DNA of 64,000 nucleotides, from NCBI GenBank assembly GCA_910574455.1, contig CAJSYZ010000009.1:1178001-1242000 (forward strand), given 5' to 3'. The stretch comes from Trichaptum fuscoviolaceum. Its lineage: Eukaryota; Basidiomycota; Agaricomycetes; Hymenochaetales; Trichaptaceae. A program made the position numbers and the translations under genes. The notes under the pieces are model-generated. The model did not search any database, had not been told where the DNA came from, and worked only from the letters and a program-made list of their open reading frames with translations. Positions 12,005-22,521 of this stretch are shown piece by piece. Numbering within the stretch: position 1 is the stretch's first letter; each line of letters starts with the position of its first letter.

Positions 12005-14724
12005 CTACGCCATGTTCAAATGATCAAATTCAGCACATCCCACTATCGATTTCAACTGTTTTTCTTCGGGCTCTGTCCAAGCCCTCGCGCGTGAGATGAA
12101 AGCCGCAATTCTCAACTGCCCATTATTATTTGGTGGAGGTGGTAAGTCAGGACCCAAAAGATCACCGCTGACCTCATAAACACCTGCGACCACCTCCCGA
12201 AACGCGTCTGTGAACTTTGCTTTCTCGGTTTCTGAGAGGGGCGTCCCGTCGGATTCCTCGGCATCTGAAGCGAACAGACTTGACAGCCTTGTAGCGGATT
12301 CATAAATCTTCTCGACACTCCACTCTCGCTCATGTGCGATCGCATTCAGTGCTTTGCCCATAACAGATTTCTTGTTCACGACGTGTGCTTGAAGATTTCA
12401 TCATTGGTAACTATCGCGAGCCATCTTTTCACTGTCGTATATCCATGAATTAGAGCTCTCTGGGTATTTTCCGCCTTATTCAAAGCCGAAGAATAGAAGT
12501 TCAATGTCTGGGGTTCGGGAGGGACCACTTCATTGTCAGAGTTGCGGGGACGTTTCCTCTGAGGATCATCCATAACATCTGTGTGATCCGGAAGGGCACG
12601 CTTGCGATGGTCACGTATGTAGCCAGATGAATGAACTTCAGGTCCTTGCTTTCGTAGATTTGTCGAATCCATACTTCGATCCAATCGTTTACGGTGCCCC
12701 TCGAATGCAGCCATACGTTGCTGGCGAAAGGGCGCTACAGTTGGTTCCAATTCCTTCTGTAAGTCCTTGGACGCAAGCATATCGCTGCCTTGGAAAACAG
12801 CAATTGCCTCTTGAAGTTTGACATCGATATTTTTGCTGTTCACCTCCCGTGCCGATAGGTCGCGTTTCACCAATATCAGTAAACGGTTCAAATCAATCGC
12901 CCCCACAGATGGCCATCGATCATACCCATCCGGATAGATATCCTCGTTGCTGGTAAAAATAATACACGCTTTTTGCGCCGGCGTCTGGTAATCGTGTGAT
13001 CCTCCTGCCCATCCTCCTTCCCTCTCGTGCAGTTCAATGCGGTTGCGGAACACGTGAATCATCTCGTCCAGAAGTTCGATGTGGTTCCTATACGCAACGT
13101 AATGGGCTAGGAACAAGGGGATGAAGAAATAGAATATCCCAGACTTAAATATGGGAAGCTCGAGTTTGTTGTCAGTGTAATTCAGACAGTACTTCTGCTC
13201 TCGCAGACTGGGCAGAGGTCCTCTTTCTCGAAAGCGCGTTCTTTCGTCCATCGGATATAGACTTTCTCCCAATGGGGACCTCGATTGAATCAGACGGAGA
13301 GAATTTCCTTCGCCATGAAGAGTTTTATGATAGTTCACAAAAATATGTTTCATCTGAAGGTTGAAGCTCATCCATTCTATCTTTCGCTGGCCTCGGAACT
13401 GAAGGCAAGCTTCCCTCTCAGACTTCTCAAAGGGAAGGAGGAAAAACGAGCCGTGAACAACATAGCGTTGAAGGTCCTCCAGGAAAGACCTCAAGGTCAC
13501 CCCATCCTTCGCCACTTGATTCTAGATGAAGACTGTCAGACGTTTAGAATCAATGTTAAGAAGTATGACCATTACATACCCCATCAACACTTTCACATAA
13601 TAGATCGACAGTTTCAAAAACCTCTTCGACGAGCTTCTCCTGTTTACTGAAGGATTCGCTAAGTCTCGTGAGTTCTTGAAACTTTGCATGGTATGCCTTC
13701 TTCATTTCCGTCACCTCGTTTCTCTCAGGCGGCTACCTCTGCACGAAGATCCTCGTCTTCCGTCTGCACGACTGATGCATCCTGTCCTGTCTCTTGCCCT
13801 CCTTGCTCTCCCGTCCTAGCAGGATCCAATACACTTAAATCACAACTATTTTGCATGGCCTCGTCGTGTTCATTCGTTCCGGAAGATAGACACCTGTGTA
13901 TATCCTTTTGCCGAATTATATCTTGTTTAAGAGTTGCCATAGCGATAAAGGCTTATAATTTGCGCTAATAAGCAATTATCCATAGATATCAATTGAGATA
14001 AGTTAATACCTGAAGGAGCCGACTTTGACTCGTTGATCTCAGCTTTGACCCCCCAGACAGGTTCCTTTCTTGGGCCTTCCACATTATCAAGAGTATATTC
14101 CACCGGACCATTTTGCGCCTCCATCGCCTTACCCCTCGGGCTGTCTAAGAGACTCATAGACTGAGCTCGCCCTCCCCCGGCGCTGTCAGATCGTTGACTT
14201 GGAGGAGCCGAGTGGGATGGCGTCAAGTCCTTCCTATAAGAAGTTCGCCGCGATGTTGGTTGGTGTCGATGCAATTGGTCCCACTGATTCAGCGACTTTG
14301 AGATACCACTGCTGCGAGTACAATGCGTGGCATCATGCTGTTTCTGGAATTGCATGATGTTGTTTGGAACCTCGGAAGACCTCAGGCTACGTCTCGGGCT
14401 GCGAGTACGTCTGGAGTCAACCCGCGTGGGTCTACCTCGGTCCTGTGCCAGTGTAGTATGAGTAGTATGGTACTGGTGCGAGCAACCTGGGTCGTCCGAG
14501 ACTTCTTGTTGTTCTTCAAGTTCTTGACCTAACTCCTGATACCGGTGTGCTTGAGTGCCAGCTGCCAGAGACGACGATACAGGTGTGACACTGTTAGTAG
14601 TAAGGCCGCAGCGCCAGACACAATGACCACAACTGCAGGTGGGACTCAGGCTCCTGGATCGCGTCGTCAGGAGCCAGTCACAGCGGTGGCGAGAGCCTGA
14701 GGGTTCGAAGTTCGAGTTTAACAT
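12005..14724 (-). pseudogene. Broken gene of unknown function
   Basis: A minus-strand gene is assembled from several open segments. A Ser/Arg-rich start region at 14724-14025 is followed by an intron ending near 13958. A coiled-coil-like stretch (MATLKQDIIRQKD) begins near 13940, an intron lies near 13580-13525, and the main exon spans 13523-12376. That exon carries the hydrophobic FFIPLFLAHYVAYRNHIELLDEM. The reading is broken twice. At about 13725 the coiled coil stops (EVAA) and resumes as RNEVTEMKKAYH in another frame. At about 12376 the frame stops after FKHTS and continues as NKKSVMGKALN one base over. No intron explains either shift. The product is not recognised. It is either a pseudogene or a gene with assembly indels. 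The N-terminal exon is the least certain part. Confidence 0.45.
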
Positions 14725-15094
14725 TTCAGGCAGCAGAGTTGCAGATTTAGAAGTAGTACTACTACTAGTAGTAGTAGTAGTAGTACTAGTGTCAGCCTCA
14801 GGCTGAGTGTCCTCTTCTTGAAGCGAGTAGTAGTACTACGTAGAGTACTCACTGGCAGGCTACTACTATCTGAGTGGTGGCGTGCCAGTGACTCAGTTTG
14901 AAACTGCTACTAAGAATAGTAGTGCTACTACAAGAGTCGTTCAGGCTCAATACTCAAGTTCGCAACAGATATTCCATTAGTACTAGCGTACAACAACACA
15001 CAACAAAAGCAGAAAAGCATGAAACTAGTAAGAATAGTAGTGGAGGAATGCGGAAGAAAGACAGATTAACAAAGTAAAGATACATTGTTCAGAG
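14725..15094. repeat. (TAG/TAC)n microsatellite and palindromic words
   Basis: A TAG/CTA-type tract at about 14753-14790 includes ACTAGTAGT at 14764-14772. CTCAGGCTGAG follows near 14797. From about 14900 the sequence matches 18600 onward, marking the left edge of the tandem duplication. Confidence 0.7.
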
Positions 15095-18000
15095 TCAGTC
15101 CTTGCGTGTCGTTGGTACAACGATCGGCGGAAATTTGGCATAGGTAAGCATCTCATCAATAGCGAATGCTGGGAGCGCGTAGGTGAAATCGCCGTTGTCA
15201 GCACCTGTGCTAACTTGAAGACCCTTGACACAAGTTTCGGTAATTATTCCGCCCCATTTGCCGTCCAAGGTAGCAATCAGAGAACCAGAATCACCACTTT
15301 TTGCGAAACAGTAGTCGTATTTTGAAGGTATATTCCAGACAAGGCGTGCAGCTCCTTTTTTCAACTTTGCCAGTGGCGGATTCGTCGGGTTGCCGCCGAG
15401 TGTCCTATTTATGACTGCGTAGATCGCAGACTCCATCGGGTTCGCATATCCAACTGTTACACCAGTGGTAGCACCAGCCTTTAACACCGCAATCTCATGA
15501 TTGAATTGATCCGACCTTTCGATATACCCTGACTTGATTTCGAGACGTTCATTCGTAGGGTACGGAACCTTTGCTTTTCCATAGGCCGACCGAATACACT
15601 CGATGTTGGTCTCAGGATGCTGCCCGAAGTGAATGACATTACACTGAAAGTTCGTTTCGTTGACTTTCTTGTCGAACAGCTGCACGAGGGCAAACTCAGA
15701 ATTGAAACCGAATTCATGCCCAATCTCGGCACAGGTCTGCGAGCCTGAATGCGAATAGCCAACATAGCCAATGGTCCCAGCGCGAGTCCCATTAGGTTCG
15801 AGTAGGTTGAAATTTTCGTAAACCTTCCGATGGATTTCGCGATAGTCCCCCATTGCTTTAGTGGTAGATTTGGAGAGCGCAGAGGCTATTTCGATTTCTT
15901 GGGAAATGTTGATTGTCATTCCACCATAAGGAGCATACTTAGCGCTTGGGACTGCGATGCTTCCGCTACCATCTGCTTGTAAATCCTTCGAGATCAATTC
16001 CAGTTTGTCAAGTCGTTCTTTGCATCTCTGCCTTTGTCTTCCAAGCTCATTTAACGCTCGACAGAATTCGTTGTCGATAAAGGAACGGTAGGCATCAGGT
16101 AGAATATGGACTAGATATAGTTCACGCTTGTCCTCGACGTCTGATACACGCTGGTCCTCGTCAGCTGGGTTTTCAACGGCGTCCACTAGTTCGTTGATGG
16201 TAGTTTCACTAGAGGCGGAAAATATAGCATGTCCGTTAATCAAACTGAACAGTTTATCCAACCCCTGAAATTTGATGATGGGACCCCATGTACTGAAAGT
16301 GTCCTGACCACTAACTCCTATGCTTGTTCCTCGAAGGGTTGAAGTGTATGCCTCTAGAGACTTAATTATAGATTCAGGAGATCTGGGTTTACTGGGGTCT
16401 CCAATCAATAGTTTATCGGGCGGAAGGACGAGAGCCGTGCTGTCCGGAATTATGGTATCAGGTGCCAGTGGTCGAAAACAAGGTAAGGAAACGTTCTCTG
16501 TCGGGTCCTTGGTTTCTTGGCCGAGACTTCCGAACCCAGACGCGGGAGCGGCAAGGCCATCGACTACATGTGATTGTCCAGGTGCTGGTACGGGGCCAGG
16601 TAGTTGTTCGTGTTCGAGAGGTTTTCCGTCGTCCAGGGGATTAGGGGTTGGTACCACCCCACTTGCGGAACAGGACTGAGGAATGGCCTCGCGAAATTCT
16701 ACCTCGAACCGCCCTGATAATGTCCAGCGCTTGCGAATGGAGCTTCTAATCGCGTCGGCGCATTCACAATAAACATCACCAACAGGCCTCTCGTAGTCGG
16801 AGGGCATAAGCACCTCCAACTCGGACGGTATTACTCCAATCCACACGACAACAGGATCTGACCTCCCGTCTTCCCCCTTCCCGTCTTTATGATATCCAAT
16901 CTTGCATATATCTATGCATGTCACGGTATGCCTGACGTGAAAGCGATCAAAAGCGTCTTCAAATATAGGTAGCAAAAACGGGCCATTGCCCGATCAGAGG
17001 GCAGTTGTTGTCAAGGACGTTTATGTGCTTCATCGCTTTCTCGCGCTTATGCGGTCCCGGAATGTTCCCCTGGCGTCCCACAAAAAATCCACTACGCCCG
17101 ACAGGAACAGCGTTGGTCGGACATCCCCAGTAATAATTGAGATGATCCTTCAGATCCCAAATCCTCCGAGTCTTCACAGGTTTTTTCGCTTCCAATGATA
17201 TGATATTAGAACTGTCTGTGAGAAGGGTCGTATCCGGGATTGTCTTCTGTGTCACTGCCAGTGGCGGCGGTAGAGGTACCGGCCATACACCATGTACTGG
17301 GGGTCCATTGAACGTCTAATGGAGGCAGAAGGGGAAACGGTAACAAATCAGCATGGCTGGGGAAAAAGCAAATGACATAGCACGACATACATCTACGATG
17401 TCACCAATCTTCGACAATTGCGTTTCGCGAACTGGCGCGGCCACCGCAGTATCGGTAGCCTGAGAGTCTTCCTTGCTTGTAGCGATACCGGAACTCAGGC
17501 TGAGTTGTTTCACTCCCGAGGACGTCTCTTGTGTCACTCGTGGCGGCAACTTCTGCTTACTGTCTACTGGAGGCGCATTGGACGTCTTTAGATGAGACGA
17601 TGAGAATTCATTATGCATGATAACAAACAAAAGTAGCATGACATACGTTTACGCTGTCATCAATCTTTGACAATTGCGTTTCGCGAAATGTAGAGTCTTC
17701 CTTGTTTGTTGCGAAAGCGTCTTCCTTGCTTGTAGCGATACCGGAACTCAGGCTGAGTTGTTTCACTCCCGAGGACGTCTCTTGTGTCACTCGTGGCGGC
17801 AACTTCTGCTTACTGTCTACTGGAGGCGCATTGGACGTCTTTAGATGAGACGATGAGAATTCATTATGCATGATAACAAACAAAAGTAGCACGACATACG
17901 TTTACGCTGTCATCAATCTTCGGCAATTGCGTTTCGCGAGGAGTAGAGTCTTCATCGCTTGTTGCAATACCGGAACGATGGTGTTTCTTATCTTTCTGTG

Positions 18001-18369
18001 TCACCCGCCGTCGCCGCGGAGGCTTCAACTGCTTGCTGTCTACTGGAGGCGCATTGGACGTCTACAGTCGAGACAATGAGAAATTAGCAGGGCAGTAAAT
18101 AACTTGAAAGTAAGATATCAAGACACACGTTAGCTAGAGTCGTGTTTGGCGCGAAGATGGCTTGTATGGTTCTTAGAAAACCTCGCAATTTCGTGCGGAC
18201 TTTGGGGGGGTTCCTCTTCGAGTCCGAGTCGGAATGAAGACAACAGATTAATATTCGAATGACTTGAAGATACTAGTAGTACTAGTAGTAGTAGCACTTC
18301 ACTCACTTCAAGTTTACGATGATTACTGGCGAACTCGGAACGGACTCGCTCTCTCCTCCGTGGCCACAT
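15095..18369 (-). pseudogene. Trypsin-fold protease-like gene, copy 1 (frameshifted)
   Basis: First of three tandem minus-strand paralogues. Readable exons are 18369-18307 (MWPRRRERV...), then three phase-0 repeat exons (18061-17900, 17838-17647, 17585-17391), then the main exon 17325-15095. The region between 18306 and 18062 is unresolved. The repeat exons encode 54-65 residue units starting TSNAPPVDSKQ and ending RETQL(S/P)KI(D/G)D. The main exon holds a conserved N-terminal block (LPIFEDAFDRFHVRHT) and a chymotrypsin-like domain with GHAIF (His), SEFALVQL (acid position, Glu for Asp) and SGDSGS (Ser). A run of five A at 16974-16978 replaces four A in copies 2 and 3. It shifts the frame and splits the exon into two open segments. 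This is either a pseudogene or a homopolymer error. The fold call rests on GDSG context; the function is unknown. Confidence 0.7.
17391..18061 (-). repeat. Three tandem phase-0 repeat exons in copy 1
   Basis: Exons 18061-17900 (54 codons), 17838-17647 (64 codons) and 17585-17391 (65 codons) are homologous. Each starts ACGTCCAATGCGCCTCCAGT after an AG and ends before GTATGT. All are symmetric phase 0, so copy number can change without a frameshift. The main exon itself begins with the related ACGTTCAATGGACCCCCAGT at 17325, which suggests the unit was copied from the start of that exon. Confidence 0.8.
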
Positions 18370-18599
18370 TACGAATGCCTGCGAGACAAGATTATGAGGA
18401 CAGGAGTGAATACGACAGGTCAACTTGAATACGGGAAGGATGGAAACTCAAAAGGAAAGGGCATACCATCGATTACGAGACAAGACCATTTCTTTTACTT
18501 TATATACTACTAGTCACGGTACTTGAAGTTCCTCCGAGTCTGAGTCAGCCTGCACCGTGACACGCGGCGGTGCGGCACTCAGGCTGCCAACTGGCAGTT

Positions 18600-21380
18600 G
18601 AAACTACTACTAAGAATAATACTTCAAGAGTCGTTCAGGCTCAATACTCAAGTTCGCAACAGGTATTCCATTAGTACTAGCGTACAACAACACACAACAA
18701 AAGCAGAAAAGCATGAAACTAGTAAGAATAGTAGTGGAGGAATGCGGAAGAAAGACAGATTAACAAAGTAAAGATACATTGTTCAGAGTCAGTCCTTGCG
18801 TGTCGTTGGTACAACGATCGGCGGAAATTTGGCATAGGTAAGCATCTCATCAATAGCGAATGCTGGGAGCGCGTAGGTGAAATCGCCGTTGTCAGCACCT
18901 GTGCTAACTTGAAGACCCTTGACACAAGTTTCGGTAATTATTCCGCCCCATTTGCCGTCCAAGGTAGCAATCAGAGAACCAGAATCACCACTTTTTGCGA
19001 AACAGTAGTCGTATTTTGAAGGTATATTCCAGACAAGGCGTGCAGCTCCTTTTTTCAACTTTGCCAGTGGCGGATTCGTCGGGTTGCCGCCGAGTGTCCT
19101 ATTTATGACTGCGTAGATCGCAGACTCCATCGGGTTCGCATATCCAACTGTTACACCAGTGGTAGCACCAGCCTTTAACACCGCAATCTCATGATTGAAT
19201 TGATCCGACCTTTCGATATACCCTGACTTGATTTCGAGACGTCCATTCGTAGGGTACGGAACCTTTGCTTTTCTATAGGCCGACCGAATACGCACGACAT
19301 TGGTCTCAGGATGCTGCCCGAAGTGAATGACGTTACACTGAAAGTTCGTTTCGTTGACTTTCTTGTCGAACAGCTGCACGAGGGCAAACTCAGAATTGAA
19401 ACCGAATTCATGCCCAATCTCGGCACAGGTCTGCGAGCCTGAATGCGAATAGCCAACATAGCCAATGGTCCCAGCGCGAGTCCCATTAGGTTCGAGTAGG
19501 TTGAAATTTTCGTAAACCTTCTGATGGATTTCGCGATAGTCCCCCATTGCTTTAGTGGTAGATTTGGAGAGCGCAGAGGCTATTTCGATTTCTTGGGAAA
19601 TGTTGATTGTCATTCCACCATAAGGAGCATACTTAGCGCTTGGGACTGCGATGCTTCCGCTACCATCTGCTTGTAAATCCTTCGAGATCAATTCCAGTTT
19701 GTCAAGTCGTTCTTTGCATCTCTGCCTTTGTCTTCCAAGCTCATTTAACGCTCGACAGAATTCGTTGTCGATAAAGGAACGGTAGGCATCAGGTAGAATA
19801 TGGACTAGATATAGTTCACGCTTGTCCTCGACGTCTGATACACGCTGGTCCTCGTCAGCTGGGTTTTCAACGGCGTCCACTAGTTCGTTGATGGTAGTTT
19901 CACTAGAGGCGGAAAATATAGCATGTCCGTTAATCAAACTGAACAGTTTATCCAACCCCTGAAATTTGATGATGGGACCCCATGTACTGAAAGTGTCCTG
20001 ACCACTAACTCCTATGCTTGTTCCTCGAAGGGTTGAAGTGTATGCCTCTAGAGACTTAATTATAGATTCAGGAGATCTGGGTTCACTGAAGTCTCCGGCC
20101 AAAATTTTATCAGGCGGAAGGTCAAGAGCCGTGCTGTCCGGAATTATGGTATCAGGTGCCAGTGGTCGAAAACAAGGTAAGGAAACGTTCTCTGTCGGGT
20201 CCTTGGTTTCTTGGCCGAGACTTCCGAACCCAGACGCGGGAGCGGCAAGGCCATCGACTACATGTGATTGTCCAGGTGCTGGTACGGGGCCAGGTAGTTG
20301 TTCGTGTTTGAGAGGTTTTCCGTCGTCCAGGGGATTAGGGGTTGGTACCACTCCACTTGCGGGACAGGACTGAGGAATGGCCTCGCGAAATTCTACCTCG
20401 AACCGCCCTGATAATGTCCAGCGCTTGCGAATGGAGCTTCTAATCGCGTCGGCGCATTCACAATAAACATCACCAACAGGCCTCTCGTAGTCGGAGGGCA
20501 TAAGCACCTCCAACTCGGACGGTATTACTCCAATCCACACGACAACAGGATCTGACCTCCCGTCTTCCCCCTTCCCGTCTTTATGATATCCAATCTTGCA
20601 TATATCTATGCATGTCACGGTATGCCTGACGTGAAAGCGATCAAAAGCGTCTTCAAATATAGGTAGCAAAACGGGCCATTGCCTGATCAGAGGGCAGTTG
20701 TTGTCAAGGACGTTTATGTGCTTCATCGCTTTCTCGCGCTTATGCGGTCCCGGAATGTTCCCCTGGCGTCCCACAAAAAATCCACTACGCCCGACAGGAA
20801 CAGCGTTGGTCGGACATCCCCAGTAATAATTGAGATGATCCTTCAGATCCCAAATCCTCCGAGTCTTCACAGGTTTTTTCGCTTCCAATGATATGATATT
20901 AGAACTGTCTGTGAGAAGGGTCGTATCCGGGATTGTCTTCTGTGTCACTGCCAGTGGCGGCGGTAGAGGTACCGGCCATACACCATGTACTGGGGGTCCA
21001 TTGAACGTCTAATGGAGGCAGAAGGGGAAACGGTAACAAATCAGCATGGCTGGGGAAAAAGCAAATGACATAGCACGACATACATCTACGATGTCACCAA
21101 TCTTCGACAATTGCGTTTCGCGAACTGGCGCGGCCACCGCAGTATCGGTAGCCTGAGAGTCTTCCTTGCTTGTAGCGATACCGGAACTCAGGCTGAGTTG
21201 TTTCACTCCCGAGGACGTCTCTTGTGTCACTCGTGGCGGCAACTTCTGCTTACTGTCTACTGGAGGCGCATTGGACGTCTTTAGATGAGACGATGAGAAT
21301 TCATTATGCATGATAACAAACAAAAGTAGCACGACATACGTTTACGCTGTCATCAATCTTTGACAATTGCGTTTCGCGAA
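18600..21380. repeat. Tandem duplication of about 2.7 kb (second copy of 14.9-17.68 kb)
   Basis: The sequence at about 18600-21380 matches about 14900-17680 with an offset of 3693-3694 bp. The match covers 3' flank, main exon, intron and one repeat exon. Differences are a few substitutions, the A5/A4 run, and a short rearranged patch at the left edge (about 14915 against 18615). The segment between the copies (17.7-18.6 kb) is unique to copy 1 upstream exons. Confidence 0.85.
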
Positions 21381-21973
21381 CTGGCGAGGCAACCGCAGCA
21401 TCGGCAGAATCCTGCTTGCCAGTGAGATAGAGATGGAACAGGGAGAATGAGAACAGGACATACTCGGTTGTTAACTTTTTTGCCATCGTAAACAAACGTT
21501 ATCTTGATGTCAGGCAGTGTTGAAACAAGTAAGAAGGGGGAACACATCAACATCATGGCAGATTAAAAGAAATATCAAGACATTTTACTTCAAGTTCGGC
21601 GTTTGAATTGTTGTTGCTACTAGTCGGTAAGTTTGGCTGCATCAATTGTTGGATGAAGTCTCTCTTGTCAGGAGTAAGGTTGGAAAGCTTGAGCAGAAGC
21701 GAAAGGCAGAATGTCAGTATAACTTAGTAAGAGGCCACCAAACAATTCTTGTGGCATAGTACAAAACACACATTGTATATTAGTTTGTAAATTTCCGACT
21801 GCCATCCTGCCAGTGAGTGGGAGTCAGCCTGTGCGCCGTCACTGCCAGTGGCATCGCGTCGGAGTGGTACTATCTTTGCCTTCGAGTTGAGAGCAACAGG
21901 TAAATACGGATAGCAATATATGAACTTTGAAAGAAGGGCATACGTCAAATTCAAGTTGCACGACATCCGACAT
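18789..21973 (-). CDS. Trypsin-fold protease-like gene, copy 2 (intact main exon)
   Basis: The main exon 21008-18789 is open and nearly identical to copy 1 at protein level. Upstream exons are a repeat exon at 21278-21084, a shorter unit beginning DSADAAVASP near 21415, an exon LSNLTPDKRDF near 21690-21600, and AKIVPLRRDATG near 21895-21780. The first exon is MSDVVQLEFD at 21973-21944. The exon chain is inferred from GT/AG signals. Protein order: charged N-terminal repeats, the LPIFEDAFDRFHVRHT block, a Pro-rich linker, then a chymotrypsin-like domain with GHAIF, SEFALVQL and SGDSGS. The catalytic Asp position is Glu, so activity is doubtful. No signal peptide is seen, so an intracellular role is likely. 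Similar GDSG proteins are expanded in Agaricomycetes with no assigned function. Confidence 0.72.
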
Positions 21974-22521
21974 TGTTACCAACTGATAGTGGGAAGCCTG
22001 AGAGGGTGGGGGTGCCAGTGGAAGACACTGGCGGCGCTCTTATATTAGTAGTGTTCAAGTTGCCACGCCGGCACTCAGTGGCAGCCTGAGCCTCAGAGGC
22101 TGGGAGTGCCTGGGAGTGCCAGTGACGACTCGGAGTCCAGTGACTCCGACTCCGAGTCGGAGTTGCGACTCCGGGTCGAAGATAGCACTGGCAATCACTC
22201 AGGAGGCTGTGATACTACTTAGGCTGAGTACGATTTAGATGCCTTCAAGTTCACGTTATAAGTCACTATGCCCAATCTGACTTTACGTTCAACAATTGGA
22301 GCTCTACTTGAACTAGAACTTTACCCATTTCAAGGTTTGATCTGCAAGATTGAAGTTGTAACAGCTTTGGAACATCATGATTTTTTGTATCACAATTTGC
22401 AACTACTAAGTAAGGGCACGCAATAAAACCAACAAAACCAGTATGCTAGTGGAGAGATGGACAAGTGAAGGGGAAAAAATAGATAGGCAACGTCGATTCG
22501 GACTTGCTCTCGCTGTCAACT
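21974..22521. other. Intergenic stretch dense in palindromic words
   Basis: No gene. Contains ACTCGGAGT at 22128-22136, ACTCCGAGT at 22149-22157, and several CCAGTG and GCCTGAG words packed into about 150 bp. Confidence 0.6.

Noticed and set aside
17391..18061. Regularly spaced repeats resembling a CRISPR-like array
   Set aside because: The units are exons with splice signals, in a eukaryotic gene; spacers are introns.
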